From: Mucilaginibacter aquariorum
GTDB taxonomy: Bacteria; Bacteroidota; Bacteroidia; Sphingobacteriales; Sphingobacteriaceae
Reading direction: 5' to 3'
Length of the DNA stretch: 64,000 nt
Assembly: GCF_024498135.1 (NCBI RefSeq)
Contig: NZ_JANHOH010000008.1
Location: forward strand, 157,622-221,621
Part shown: positions 25,723 to 35,163 of the stretch, piece by piece
How positions within the stretch are numbered: the stretch's first letter is position 1
Layout of the letters: each line of letters begins with the position of its first letter
The notes under the pieces: generated by a model
The model's input: the letters and a program-made list of their open reading frames with translations, nothing else
Told to the model about the DNA's origin: nothing
Databases searched by the model: none
Made by a program: the position numbers and the translations under genes

Positions 25723-27705
25723 ATGAACTGGTGGCATTATTTATTGCTGGTAAATATTTACCTCACCTTGTTTTTCGGGTTCTATTCTTTATTGCTTCGC
25801 CGGGAAACATTTTTTCAGCTTAACCGCATTTATTTGGTGGGCACGGCTATCCTGTCGTTTTTTATACCGCTTATACAAAGCGATTGGGTAAAAAACCTGT
25901 TTATTACGCAGCAGGTGCAGTACACCATATACGGCAGCAACATAAGTATAACCGATTTAGCGCCTATAAAAGATAACCCGGTTACCATTGGCCAGGTATT
26001 AGTAGTGCTTTATACGGCAGGGGTAATATTTTTAGCAATGAAGCTAATGCTGCAATTGATACTGTTAAGGCGGATAATTAAAGACCCATCGCCAAAAACA
26101 TCATACTCCTTTTTTAATAAGGTAAAGGTAAGCGAGGGGATAGATGGTAAGGATGTGATAGAAAGCCACGAATTAGTGCACGCCCGCCAGTTCCACTCTG
26201 CCGATGTGCTGATCATAGAGGCGGTAATGATCATCAACTGGTTTAATCCTATAGTTTACCTGTACCGCTTTGCTATAAAACATGTGCACGAATATATCGC
26301 TGATAAGCACACACTTGATGCCGGCACCAATAAGGCCGACTATGCCATGTTGTTATTAAGCCAAACTTTTGAAGCCCCGGCACATCATTTAGTTAACCCG
26401 TTTTTTAATCACAGTTTATTAAAAAAGCGCATTATAATGCTACAGAAGAATAAATCGCAGCGCATAAAGCTTATTAAATACGGGTTATCTGCACCATTAT
26501 TTATCTTGATGCTGGTATTATCATCGGCAACAATAAGCAATAGCCAGGCAGTAAATACTATTCATGAAAAAGCGGAAGCTGTATTTGAGGCACCTGCAAA
26601 AGCAGTATTGGCAGACACCACGTATAAAACAACTATAGTAACCTACGACCCCAAAAAGGATAAGTTACCCGTAGCACCGAATGATACTATACCAGAACAA
26701 AACAAAACACAGGTGTTTACACAGGTAGAGCAGCCACCAAGTTTCCCTGGCGGGGATGGAGGTTTTGGCCGTTACATTGCTAAAAGCATAAAATATCCCG
26801 CCGAAGCCAGAAAGAATAAAGTACAAGGCCGCATAGTGTTAACTTTTGTAGTAGAGAAAAATGGTTCGCTGTCAGATATTAAAGTATTAAAATCACTGGG
26901 CAGTGGTACCGATGAGGAGGCCATAAGGGTTATAAAAAACTCACCAAAATGGAAGCCTGGTGTACAAAATGGCAGGCTGGTACGTGTTCAGTATTCTGTG
27001 CCTATTAATTTTTCGCTGGGTAATAAAGTAGCAGCGGTTCAAACCAACGATGGCGACAGTAACCCGGTTTTTACTGCTGTTGAGCATGCGCCAAATTTCC
27101 CGGGTGGGGATAAAGCATTTTCAGCATTTTTAGGTACAAATATAAGATATCCCAAAGCTGCAAGAGACGCCGGCCTGCAAGGCAGAGTTATAGCAAGCTT
27201 TATAGTTGAAAGAGATGGGTCGCTATCTAACGTTAAAATTGTGCGTGGCCTTGGCATGGGGACTGATGAGGAAGCAGTAAGGGTGCTGCAACTATCACCA
27301 GACTGGGAACCCGGTATGCAAAATGGCAAGCCTGTAAGGGTAACCTACGCCGTGCCCATAAACTTCGCGCTTGCAGATGATACAAAGGATAACAAAACCG
27401 GAAGCGTGCCGGCAGGTAATGTTAAAGATGTAACAGTTATGGGGTATGCAACGCCTCAATTAATGGATAGCGATGCTTATAAAACCAAAATTTGGCCCAA
27501 TAGTATATCCGACCCGCTATACGTACTGGATGGGAAAGTCATAAAAAAAGATGTGATGACCTATTTAGATCCTAAAAATATTGAAAGTATATCGGTGCTT
27601 AAGGATGCAAGTGCAAAAACTTTATATGGCAGTGCAGGGGCTAACGGTGTTGTACTTATAACAACAAAAAAGAAAACGAGTAAATATAATTTTTTGAATA
27701 AATAA
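25723..27705 (+). CDS. BlaR1-type M56 metallopeptidase fused to two TonB C-terminal domains and a plug-like domain
   Basis: 660 residues. Residues about 1-280 are the M56 membrane peptidase: N-terminal membrane helices, the zinc motif HELVH (His149, Glu150, His153) and a following Asn/Asp-rich helix with EYIADKHTLD, then another membrane helix (about 258-275). Next come two TonB C-terminal domains, at about 345-435 and 450-545, both with the pattern GG-F-YI-IKYPAEAR-QGRI-VEKNGSL-GSGTDEEA-R-W-PG-QNG. The end (about 595-655) resembles a SusC plug (DPLYVLDGKVIKKDV, then ISVLKDASAKTLYGSAGANG and VLITTKK). M56-TonB fusions are known in Bacteroidota. Duplicated TonB domains plus a plug-like tail make this one elaborate. 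It is 2 bp after blaI and is presumably its receptor. Confidence 0.9.
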   Translation: MNWWHYLLLVNIYLTLFFGFYSLLLRRETFFQLNRIYLVGTAILSFFIPLIQSDWVKNLFITQQVQYTIYGSNISITDLAPIKDNPVTIGQVLVVLYTAGVIFLAMKLMLQLILLRRIIKDPSPKTSYSFFNKVKVSEGIDGKDVIESHELVHARQFHSADVLIIEAVMIINWFNPIVYLYRFAIKHVHEYIADKHTLDAGTNKADYAMLLLSQTFEAPAHHLVNPFFNHSLLKKRIIMLQKNKSQRIKLIKYGLSAPLFILMLVLSSATISNSQAVNTIHEKAEAVFEAPAKAVLADTTYKTTIVTYDPKKDKLPVAPNDTIPEQNKTQVFTQVEQPPSFPGGDGGFGRYIAKSIKYPAEARKNKVQGRIVLTFVVEKNGSLSDIKVLKSLGSGTDEEAIRVIKNSPKWKPGVQNGRLVRVQYSVPINFSLGNKVAAVQTNDGDSNPVFTAVEHAPNFPGGDKAFSAFLGTNIRYPKAARDAGLQGRVIASFIVERDGSLSNVKIVRGLGMGTDEEAVRVLQLSPDWEPGMQNGKPVRVTYAVPINFALADDTKDNKTGSVPAGNVKDVTVMGYATPQLMDSDAYKTKIWPNSISDPLYVLDGKVIKKDVMTYLDPKNIESISVLKDASAKTLYGSAGANGVVLITTKKKTSKYNFLNK

Positions 27706-27751
27706 AGGTATAACATAAACCGGTTGATCTAAACGGCTTGCTGTTTATCTA

Positions 27752-28444
27752 TTAAAGCTCGGGCCCCTTATCTTCTGCTTCCTGTTGCTCGTGCAGGTTA
27801 CGCATTATTTTGGTAAAGCCACGGTGCTTCCCTTCCTCGTCATATAAAGGAAAAACCAATCCGGTCCCCCAAAAGCGCGATCTATCCTTGCGCACATGGT
27901 AGCGTTCGTCAATGGCGCGGCCATATTGCAATGCGGTTTCAAGCTCCATTTCGGGTGCTCCCTTTGCAATATCCTCTGGTGTGAAAAATATGTGTGCACT
28001 CCTGCCTATTATCTCGGGCTCGGTGTAACCTAAAACCTTTTCAGCGCCAGAGTTCCAACTGTTAATATCCCCATTCTTATCGGTAGTGATCACGGCATAG
28101 TCTTCCAGGCTATCCAAAACCTGTCTGAAAAAGTCCTCGCTCATACGGAAGTAGCTGTCCTCAAATATATCGTTGCCGGTTATCTGCGGATTAATAGTAT
28201 CATAATCAACTTCAATAACAACTCCCTCCAGGCCGCAGGCAAGCTGCATAGGTTCGCGGGTTATTTTGTAAAAAGTGTTGAACCCATCCGGCAAATTAAT
28301 CAGTTTGGGTTTTTCTCTAAGAGGTTTTAAAACAAGGGTAGATGATTCTGCCAGTTCGGAGTTGGCAGGGGTACTTGCCAAAACATAGGTATATCCTTTC
28401 TCTATAAGGTCGCCGAGCAGTTGAGGTGTAAACGGAATCTTCAT
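27752..28444 (-). CDS. PAS-domain protein
   Basis: 230 residues with a single clear PAS domain at about 108-220 (LEDYAVITTDKNGDINSWNS, then GAEKVLGYTEPEIIGRSAHI, and GFTKIMRNLHEQQEAED as PAC). The N-terminal 100 residues form an unrecognised alpha/beta part. There is no kinase, cyclase or DNA-binding domain, so the protein ends where a histidine kinase would normally begin. It may be a stand-alone sensor or adaptor, or a remnant of a kinase. It is convergent with the M56 gene and 48 bp downstream of the small membrane-protein gene. Confidence 0.85.
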   Translation of the reverse strand: MKIPFTPQLLGDLIEKGYTYVLASTPANSELAESSTLVLKPLREKPKLINLPDGFNTFYKITREPMQLACGLEGVVIEVDYDTINPQITGNDIFEDSYFRMSEDFFRQVLDSLEDYAVITTDKNGDINSWNSGAEKVLGYTEPEIIGRSAHIFFTPEDIAKGAPEMELETALQYGRAIDERYHVRKDRSRFWGTGLVFPLYDEEGKHRGFTKIMRNLHEQQEAEDKGPEL

Positions 28445-28492
28445 GATGGGTTATAACTTATTAAGCTGGAGATATATTAAAAGCAGCTGTAT

Positions 28493-28648
28493 TTATAAGG
28501 CGGTTGGCCTGCGTATTACACCCAGTAACAATGCAATAACGGCAATTACTAATAACACATGTATAAGGCTGCCCACAGTGGTAAAAAAGAAGGCAACAGC
28601 CCAGCCAATTACAAGTATAACGGCAATTACATACAGTAATGAATTCAT
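28493..28648 (-). CDS. Small membrane protein, Lmo0937/DUF5670-like
   Basis: 51 residues starting MNSLLYVIAVILVIGWAVAF, with two hydrophobic segments (about 3-22 and 27-45) separated by FTTVGSLIH and a basic end RRPTAL. Length, two-helix layout and the conserved ILVIGW / IHVLLVIAVIALL pattern match the Lmo0937/DUF5670 family of tiny membrane proteins common in Bacteroidota, often stress-induced. Function unknown. It lies on the same strand as the PAS gene, 48 bp upstream of it, and could be co-transcribed. No clear Shine-Dalgarno sequence, as usual here. Short, but the composition is convincing. Confidence 0.8.
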   Translation of the reverse strand: MNSLLYVIAVILVIGWAVAFFFTTVGSLIHVLLVIAVIALLLGVIRRPTAL

Positions 28649-28752
28649 GATCAATGTGTTTTAATGTTTTTCAATGGTTATACTATAATAATAAATGGCT
28701 GTAAAATGTTTTAGGATTTTGTTTTGATCGCAGGCGGGTGGGCTGAACCACA

Positions 28753-28860
28753 AGCCTCACCTAAACGGCGAAGCCCTCATGAAATAATCCTCTCCAAAGG
28801 AGAGGACTTTAAAATAGAAACGCTGACTCCCTCTCCTTTGGAGAGGGCCGGGGTGAGGCT
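28753..28860. repeat. Palindromic intergenic repeat (REP/MITE-like)
   Basis: Outer arms AGCCTCACC (28753-28761) and GGTGAGGCT (28852-28860). Inside are two further palindromes CCTCTCC-AAA-GGAGAGG (28789-28805) and CCCTCTCC-TTT-GGAGAGGG (28829-28847), which are inverted copies of each other. No coding frame. From memory, elements with the CTCTCCTTTGGAGAG core recur between genes in many Bacteroidota genomes; no second copy occurs in this window. Confidence 0.75.
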
Positions 28861-28862
28861 AA

Positions 28863-28899
28863 CAAAAAGCCCCCTATCCGTTTCCGGATAGAGGGCTTA
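28863..28899 (-). terminator. Terminator of the M61 peptidase gene
   Basis: Minus-strand 14-bp stem AAGCCCTCTATCCG / CGGATAGGGGGCTT (one G-U pair), 4-nt loop, T run. It ends 18 bp from the gene. Confidence 0.88.
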
Positions 28900-28916
28900 T
28901 AATGAGGTCTGAAAAA

Positions 28917-30707
28917 TTACAACTTCAACCATTTTTTACGCACAGCCAGTTGTTGTGGTGTAGCGTTTGGTATTTCGGTAATGGTATATTTAAAGGTATT
29001 GTTACGTTGTAAGGTAACCGGTATTTTAAACGCCTGCGCATCGCGGGTAACGGTTACAACAATTTTATCGCCTACTTTTTTGCCTTTAATTACGGCGTTC
29101 AAATCAGTCACCGGGGTATCATCAATGGCAGTGATCTGGTCGCCAACGTTAAGGCCGTCAACCCAGCCTGCTCCATCGCGTACTACAGTAGTAATAATGT
29201 TACGCTGATTGGTAAACACACCTAAGGTAGGCTCGCTGGTTGATGCAAGTTCATCAGATAATTTGTAACCTGCATAACCCAGATATTTATCATAATTAAT
29301 GGCATCTAAGCCGTTAATGTATTTAGCATAAAAATCGTCCAGTTTTTTACCAGCGAATTTTTCAAAGCCGGCTTTAAACTCGGCATCGGTATAACCACGT
29401 TTTAAACCTTTGTAATAAGTATTGTACATATACTTCATTACATCATTAAGGCTGCTTTTGCCATTGGTGCTGTTAATTATTTCCAGGTCTAAAAGCATGC
29501 CTATAACGGCACCTTTATCATAATAAGAGATACCGGTGTTGTACGAGTTTTCGTTAGGGCGGTAACTTTTTATCCAGGCATCAAAGCTCGATTCAGACAG
29601 TGGCTGTACCTTTGCGCCGGGTTGGTTTTCAACCGTGTTAATATCACCGGCCATATCACCTAAAAAGGTTTCGGTATTTGAGAGGTCGGCGTAACGAAGA
29701 ATAATGTTTTGGTAATAAGCCGTAAAACCTTCGGCTATCCACAAGTTGGTAGTATAATTCTCGTTATCATAATCAAACGGGCCTAAAGCAATTGGGCGTA
29801 GGCGCTTCACGTTCCACAGGTGGAAATGCTCGTGGGCAACCAGGCTTAAAAAGCCATGGTAAGTACGTTCGTTGGTGTAACCCTCTCTTGATGCACCTAA
29901 AACAGTAGAGCTTAAATGCTCTAAACCGCCGCCGTTACGTGCTTTGTTATGAACTATAAAAGTGTAATGTTTATTTGGGTTCTCGCCAAAAACAGCTGTT
30001 TCTGCTTCTATAATTTTGGCCATATCTACTTTCAGGCGTTCTTTATCATAGTTACCGCCACCGTACATGGCTACTTCATAATTAACACCTGCAGCATCAA
30101 ACGTAAATACATCTTGTGTGCCAATTTCTAAAGGCGAATCGTACAAAATATCGTAGTTGGGTGCGGTGCGGGTAAACACATCGCCTTTAACCATTTCTAA
30201 ACTGGTAGATACCTTATTCCAATCTTTATAAGGTTTTATGGTGATAGTTGATGGCTGGTTTAACATCCCTTTTGGGAATAAAAATATGCCTGTGGTTGAC
30301 AGGAACGCGTGCGATACATCGATAAAACTGGTACGTACCGAAAGCTCGAAAGCGTAAACTTTATACTTAACCGTTACCGAGTTAAGGCCGGCAGTATTTA
30401 TATGCCAGGTGTTCTTATTTATTTTTGGTGCCGATACCTGCTTGCCGTTAGCGCTAACGCTAAACGCTTCAATATTTTTGGCAAACTCCCTTACCAGGTA
30501 TGAACCCGGCGCCCAAACAGGCATTTTAACATCAAGGGATGGTTGCGCCAAACCGGTAATATTCATCTCAACATCAACATAATGCGCTTGTGCTTCCGGA
30601 AAGCTAACCGTGTAAGAAATTTTAGGAAGGCCAGCCGCATTGCCGGGTGTAATGTTCATAAGAAAGAGGATTAAATAAACCAGTGCTGATAGTTGCAATT
30701 TTTTCAT
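28917..30707 (-). CDS. M61-family metallopeptidase with PDZ domain
   Basis: 596 residues from the ATG at 30707, which opens a good signal peptide (MKKLQLSALVYLILFLMNIT). The frame runs 52 codons further but that part has no coding look. M61 peptidases (glycyl aminopeptidase type) are gluzincins: the zinc motif is AHEHFHLWNVKRLRP, with the third-ligand Glu in LWIAEGFTAYY. Before it lies the N-terminal beta-domain (about 25-180). A PDZ domain occupies about 500-590 (GWVDGLNVGDQITAIDDTPV). The protein is periplasmic or surface-located and probably degrades peptides starting with Gly or Ala. Monocistronic, divergent from the efflux operon. Confidence 0.93.
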   Translation of the reverse strand: MKKLQLSALVYLILFLMNITPGNAAGLPKISYTVSFPEAQAHYVDVEMNITGLAQPSLDVKMPVWAPGSYLVREFAKNIEAFSVSANGKQVSAPKINKNTWHINTAGLNSVTVKYKVYAFELSVRTSFIDVSHAFLSTTGIFLFPKGMLNQPSTITIKPYKDWNKVSTSLEMVKGDVFTRTAPNYDILYDSPLEIGTQDVFTFDAAGVNYEVAMYGGGNYDKERLKVDMAKIIEAETAVFGENPNKHYTFIVHNKARNGGGLEHLSSTVLGASREGYTNERTYHGFLSLVAHEHFHLWNVKRLRPIALGPFDYDNENYTTNLWIAEGFTAYYQNIILRYADLSNTETFLGDMAGDINTVENQPGAKVQPLSESSFDAWIKSYRPNENSYNTGISYYDKGAVIGMLLDLEIINSTNGKSSLNDVMKYMYNTYYKGLKRGYTDAEFKAGFEKFAGKKLDDFYAKYINGLDAINYDKYLGYAGYKLSDELASTSEPTLGVFTNQRNIITTVVRDGAGWVDGLNVGDQITAIDDTPVTDLNAVIKGKKVGDKIVVTVTRDAQAFKIPVTLQRNNTFKYTITEIPNATPQQLAVRKKWLKL

Positions 30708-30956
30708 GCGGCAAGTTATAAAATTTATGTTTTTAATTAAACGGCCACAAAATTGTTGCGTTGTAAAATGGTTGATACATGTAATCAATTTGATGGTTAA
30801 GCGGTTATAATTGCAAAAATTATTGGGTGGCGATATAAATATACCTGCGGCATTAATAAGCAATGCCTAAACATTTTATATTTACGTAGCGCAATTGAAA
30901 GATAGACAATTATAAATGAGCATTAAAACAGGTTCCAATAGGAACAACAAGCAGAT

Positions 30957-32030
30957 ATGAAAACAAAATATATAATATATACTTTACTTGCATTGCTTGT
31001 TGCATTTTTAATTTATAATAAGTTTTTTAGTAAAAAGGCTAAACAAACCAGTGCCGCTACTGCAGGCAAAGGTAAAAGAAAGAATGGCCCTGTTTCGGTA
31101 AATATTATGGTGGTTAAAGATACCGCCGTTAATAACCAGATAGATATTACCGGTACAATTGACGCTAATGAAAGGGTAAGCCTTATCAGCCAAACCGCGG
31201 GTAACATTACCGGCATATATTTTACAGAAGGCACCCGTGTAAAAAAAGGACAGCTGCTTGTAAAAGTGTACAACCAGGACTTGCAGGCATCATTGCAACA
31301 GTACGAAGCACAAATGATACTTGCCCGCGATATAAATAATCGCAATAAAATATTATTGCAGAAAGAGGCGGTGAGCAAAGAAGAATACGAAACCTCTCTA
31401 TCATCACTAAACTCCTTAAAGGCACAGGCTGATGTAATAAGGGCACAGATAAGCCGTACAGAGATACGCGCGCCGTTTTCGGGCGTTATTGGGTTAAGAA
31501 ATGTTAGTCCGGGTGGCTACCTTTCGCCGGCAACCCCAATAGCCACACTGGTAAATATAGATCCGGCTAAGCTTACCTTTTCGGTACCTGAACGCTACCT
31601 GCCTATCATTAACAAGGGCAGCAAAGTATCATTCACTATAGAAAGTTCGAGAAAGACTTTTAACGCTACAGTTTATGCTATTGAGCCCGAACTGGATGCT
31701 AACTCGCGTACCATTACCGTTAGGGCTAAAGCGCCAAATCCAGAAAATTTGCTTACAGCAGGCTCTTTTGCCAAGATCAACCTTACGCTTGACCAGATCC
31801 CAAAAACAATAATGGTACCTACCGAGTGCGTTATACCCGATCTTAAAAGCAGTAAGATATACCTTTATAAGAACGGCATAGCAGTTGCCCAAAACGTGAA
31901 GACAGATCTGCGTACCGATACCAAGATTCAAGTTATTGATGGGTTAAAGGCGGGTGATAGCATAGTAGTATCAGGTTTGATCCAGATACGTCCGAAATCG
32001 CCATTAAAAATTCTTAAAGTTATTAAGTAA
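30957..32030 (+). CDS. RND efflux periplasmic adaptor (membrane fusion protein)
   Basis: 357 residues. The N-terminal membrane anchor (YIIYTLLALLVAFLIYNKF) is followed by the lipoyl/barrel-sandwich halves (about 65-100 and 165-200, RAPFSGVIGLRNVSPGGYLS), a short alpha-hairpin between them, the beta-barrel domain (about 205-285) and a membrane-proximal end. It links the inner-membrane pump to the TolC channel. First gene of a tight operon: pump 5 bp downstream, TolC 5 bp further. A GTTCC-AATA-GGAAC inverted repeat at 30932-30945 lies 11 bp before the ATG and could be an operator. The exported compound is not predictable. Confidence 0.95.
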   Translation: MKTKYIIYTLLALLVAFLIYNKFFSKKAKQTSAATAGKGKRKNGPVSVNIMVVKDTAVNNQIDITGTIDANERVSLISQTAGNITGIYFTEGTRVKKGQLLVKVYNQDLQASLQQYEAQMILARDINNRNKILLQKEAVSKEEYETSLSSLNSLKAQADVIRAQISRTEIRAPFSGVIGLRNVSPGGYLSPATPIATLVNIDPAKLTFSVPERYLPIINKGSKVSFTIESSRKTFNATVYAIEPELDANSRTITVRAKAPNPENLLTAGSFAKINLTLDQIPKTIMVPTECVIPDLKSSKIYLYKNGIAVAQNVKTDLRTDTKIQVIDGLKAGDSIVVSGLIQIRPKSPLKILKVIK

Positions 32031-32035
32031 CCAAT

Positions 32036-35000
32036 ATGAGTTTATCCTCAGTAAGTATAAAAAGACCTGTATTGGCAACGGTGCTATCTGTTGTGATAGT
32101 TGTATTTGGTGTTATTGGGTACACGTTTTTAGGGGTGCGCGATTTCCCGTCAGTAGATCCGCCCATTATTTCTGTATCTACGCAATACTCGGGTGCTAAC
32201 TCAGATGTTATTGAATCGCAAATAACCGAGCCTTTAGAAAAAGCCATCAACGGTGTACCGGGTATCCGTAATATATCGTCAACAAGTTCGGTAGGTTCAA
32301 GCAACATCACAGTAGAATTTGATCTGGATGCCGATCTGGAAACTGCCGCGAACGATGTGCGCGATAAAGTGAGCCAGGCACAGCGCCAGTTGCCACAAGA
32401 TATAAACGCCCCGCCGGTTGTTACCAAAGCCGATGCCAGCGCCGATCAGATAATTACATTAACCGTAAGCAGTAATACCCGTAACATTACACAGGTTGAT
32501 GATTATGCCGAAAACGTTTTGCTGGAAGGTTTACAAACCATACCGGGCGTAAGTACCATTAACGTACAAGGCCAGCGCCAGTATGCCATGCGTTTATGGA
32601 TAGATCCTAATAAGCTATCGGCATTGGGTCTTACCGCTACCGATATCGGTGCCGCCTTAGCACGGGAGAACGTGGAGCTGCCTGCAGGTAAAATTGAAGG
32701 TAATAATACCGAGATCACCATCCGTGCCCTGGGTAAGTTAACGACTGAAAAAGATTTTAATAACCTTATTATCCGTGCGGATAGTAACCGGGTTATCAGG
32801 CTGGATGATATTGGCTATGCGGTATTGGGTTCGGCAAATGAAGAAACTTCGCTAAAAGAATCTGGCGTACCAATGGTAGGTTTGGCCATTGTGCCGCAAC
32901 CGGGCGCCAATTACGTACAAATAGCTAAAGATTTTTACGAAAGGCTGGAGAAAATAAAGAAAGATCTGCCGCCCGATATTACCGTAAAAGTGGCCCTGGA
33001 TAATACCAGATTCATCAGCAATTCTATCACCGAGGTAAAAGAAACGCTTTTAATATCGTTTATACTGGTGGTAATTATTATCTATCTTTTCTTTAGGGAT
33101 TGGCTAATTGCTTTCCGCCCGTTGATAGATATACCGGTGTCATTGATAGGGGCGTTTTTTATCATGTACATTTTTGGATTTTCCATAAATATACTAACAC
33201 TGCTGGGTATTGTGCTGGCCACAGGGCTGGTAGTGGATGATGGTATTGTAGTAACCGAGAATATCTATAAAAAGGTAGAAGCCGGCATGGCTATCCGCAA
33301 GGCGGCCTTTGAAGGCTCGGCCGAGATCTTATTTGCGGTAGTTTCTACATCGGTTACATTAGCGGCGGTGTTCCTGCCTATTGTGTTCTTACAGGGCTTT
33401 ACAGGAAGGCTGTTCCGCGAGTTTGCGGTGGTCGTCGCGGGGGCGGTGTTGATATCGGCTTTTGTATCGCTGTCGTTAACGCCAATGCTTAACGTTAAGC
33501 TTATCCGTAAAAATCAAAAGAAATCGAAGTTTTATGTAATGACCGAACCTTTCTTTGTGAACATGACCAACAGCTATACCGAAACGCTGGTTAATTTCAT
33601 GAAGAAGAAGTGGGTATCGTTTGTGATACTTGGGGGCTCTTTGATACTTACCGCCATACTATTTAAAATAACACCATCAGAATTAGCCCCGTTGGATGAC
33701 CGTAGCCTGCTGCGTTATTCGGTAACAGGATCTGAAGGTGCCACATACGAATACATGACCCGCTACATGGATAAAGTGGCCGACCTGGTTGCCGATTCTA
33801 TCCCCGAGGCAAATGTAAACCTCGAAATTGTATCACCATCATTTGGTGGTGGCGGTTCTGCCAACTCCGGCTTTGGCCGTGTAGGTTTGGTACCGCCCGA
33901 TCAGCGGGGACGGTCCCAGCAGGAGATTGCCGACTGGCTCAATCAAAAATTAACCCGCATGCCCGATGCCCGTGCTATTGTAGTGCAAGAGCAAACCATA
34001 AGCGGTGGTGGTAGCGGTGCGCGTACATCGCTGCCGGTGCAATATGTTATTCAGAACCAGGATTTTGAAAAGATCCGGAAGGTACTGCCCGAGTTTTTTG
34101 CCGAGGTATCACGAAGCCCTGTTTTCCAGGGATCGGATGTTAACCTGAAATTTACCAAGCCCGAACTGCGTGTAACTACCGACCGCGACCGTGCCCGCGA
34201 CCTTGGTGTTTCGGTTGATGATATTGCCCAAACCCTGCAGCTTTACTATAGCGCCGGCCGTTTAGATTATTTCCTTATCAATGGTAAGCAATACCAGGTA
34301 ATTGCCCAGGTTGACCGCGCTAACCGCGACCAGCCGCTCGACTTAAAATCTGTTTATGTGCGCAGTACTAAAGGTAATTTAGTACAGCTGGATAACGTAG
34401 TGAAGGTTGCCGAAAGCGCCAGCCCGCCATCTATCTATCACTTTAACAGGTATAAATCGGCCACGGTGCAGGCTGGTTTGTCGCCCGGCCATACTGTGGG
34501 GGATGGTATTGCCGAAATGGAACGCATAAAAGCCAAATTGCTTGATGATACTTTCAGCACTGCTTTAAGCGGCCCATCACGAGATTATGCCGAAGGTTCG
34601 TCAAACATCGCGTTTGCTTTTTTATTCGCCTTATTGCTGATATACCTGGTGCTTGCCGCCCAGTTCGAAAGTTTTGTAGATCCGTTTATTGTGATGCTTA
34701 CCGTGCCGCTGGCTATATCGGGCGCGTTCATATCCTTGTGGCTGTTCGATCAAACCTTTAATATATTCAGCCAGATAGGCATCATTACATTGGTAGGTTT
34801 GGTAACCAAAAACGGTATCCTGATAGTAGAATTTGCCAACCAGCGAATGGAACAGGGATTAAGTAAATACGAAGCCGTTGTTGAGGCCGCTACATCGCGC
34901 TTGCGCCCCATATTAATGACCAGTTTGGCGGTTGTGCTGGGCTCGGTGCCTATTGCATTGGCTTTGGGTGCAGGTGCAAAAAGCCGTGTATCGTTAGGTA

Positions 35001-35158
35001 TTGTAATTATTGGCGGGATGCTGTTCTCGCTGGTATTAACTTTATATGTGATACCAACAATGTATATGGTGTTCGCGTCAAAAACACGCCGCGACCCCGA
35101 TCATGAACCGGCTGAAGAGGAAGAGATCAAAGCGCCTTTATTAATTGAAAAACTTTAA
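32036..35158 (+). CDS. RND multidrug efflux pump, inner-membrane subunit (AcrB/MdtB-like)
   Basis: 1040 residues, normal length. Starts with the first helix (RPVLATVLSVVIVVFGVIGY). The conserved helix-4 segment GLVVDDGIVVTENIYKK carries the proton-relay Asp pair that separates drug (HAE1) pumps from metal pumps. The periplasmic porter segments include GVPGIRNISSTSS, and the second half repeats the fold (YLVLAAQFESFVDPFIVMLT, GLVTKNGILIVEFANQ with the relay Lys). Works as a trimer exchanging protons for drugs or other amphiphiles. Cotranscribed with adaptor and TolC. The downstream CheY-like and kinase genes start about 36 bp after the operon and may or may not belong to it. Confidence 0.96.
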   Translation: MSLSSVSIKRPVLATVLSVVIVVFGVIGYTFLGVRDFPSVDPPIISVSTQYSGANSDVIESQITEPLEKAINGVPGIRNISSTSSVGSSNITVEFDLDADLETAANDVRDKVSQAQRQLPQDINAPPVVTKADASADQIITLTVSSNTRNITQVDDYAENVLLEGLQTIPGVSTINVQGQRQYAMRLWIDPNKLSALGLTATDIGAALARENVELPAGKIEGNNTEITIRALGKLTTEKDFNNLIIRADSNRVIRLDDIGYAVLGSANEETSLKESGVPMVGLAIVPQPGANYVQIAKDFYERLEKIKKDLPPDITVKVALDNTRFISNSITEVKETLLISFILVVIIIYLFFRDWLIAFRPLIDIPVSLIGAFFIMYIFGFSINILTLLGIVLATGLVVDDGIVVTENIYKKVEAGMAIRKAAFEGSAEILFAVVSTSVTLAAVFLPIVFLQGFTGRLFREFAVVVAGAVLISAFVSLSLTPMLNVKLIRKNQKKSKFYVMTEPFFVNMTNSYTETLVNFMKKKWVSFVILGGSLILTAILFKITPSELAPLDDRSLLRYSVTGSEGATYEYMTRYMDKVADLVADSIPEANVNLEIVSPSFGGGGSANSGFGRVGLVPPDQRGRSQQEIADWLNQKLTRMPDARAIVVQEQTISGGGSGARTSLPVQYVIQNQDFEKIRKVLPEFFAEVSRSPVFQGSDVNLKFTKPELRVTTDRDRARDLGVSVDDIAQTLQLYYSAGRLDYFLINGKQYQVIAQVDRANRDQPLDLKSVYVRSTKGNLVQLDNVVKVAESASPPSIYHFNRYKSATVQAGLSPGHTVGDGIAEMERIKAKLLDDTFSTALSGPSRDYAEGSSNIAFAFLFALLLIYLVLAAQFESFVDPFIVMLTVPLAISGAFISLWLFDQTFNIFSQIGIITLVGLVTKNGILIVEFANQRMEQGLSKYEAVVEAATSRLRPILMTSLAVVLGSVPIALALGAGAKSRVSLGIVIIGGMLFSLVLTLYVIPTMYMVFASKTRRDPDHEPAEEEEIKAPLLIEKL

Positions 35159-35163
35159 GCAAT

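Noticed and set aside
25343..27705. Beta-lactam resistance operon, considered because of BlaI/BlaR1-like genes
   Set aside because: The receptor lacks a penicillin-binding sensor domain and no class A-D resistance enzyme is adjacent; the beta-lactamase-fold protein at 43-45 kb is of the serine-hydrolase/esterase kind.
28443..28664. 73-codon plus-strand frame after the PAS gene
   Set aside because: It is the complement of a convincing 51-residue membrane-protein gene on the minus strand.
30708..30863. 52-codon extension of the M61 peptidase
   Set aside because: Residues are Asn/Thr/Ile-rich without pattern, and the ATG at 30707 begins a good signal peptide.
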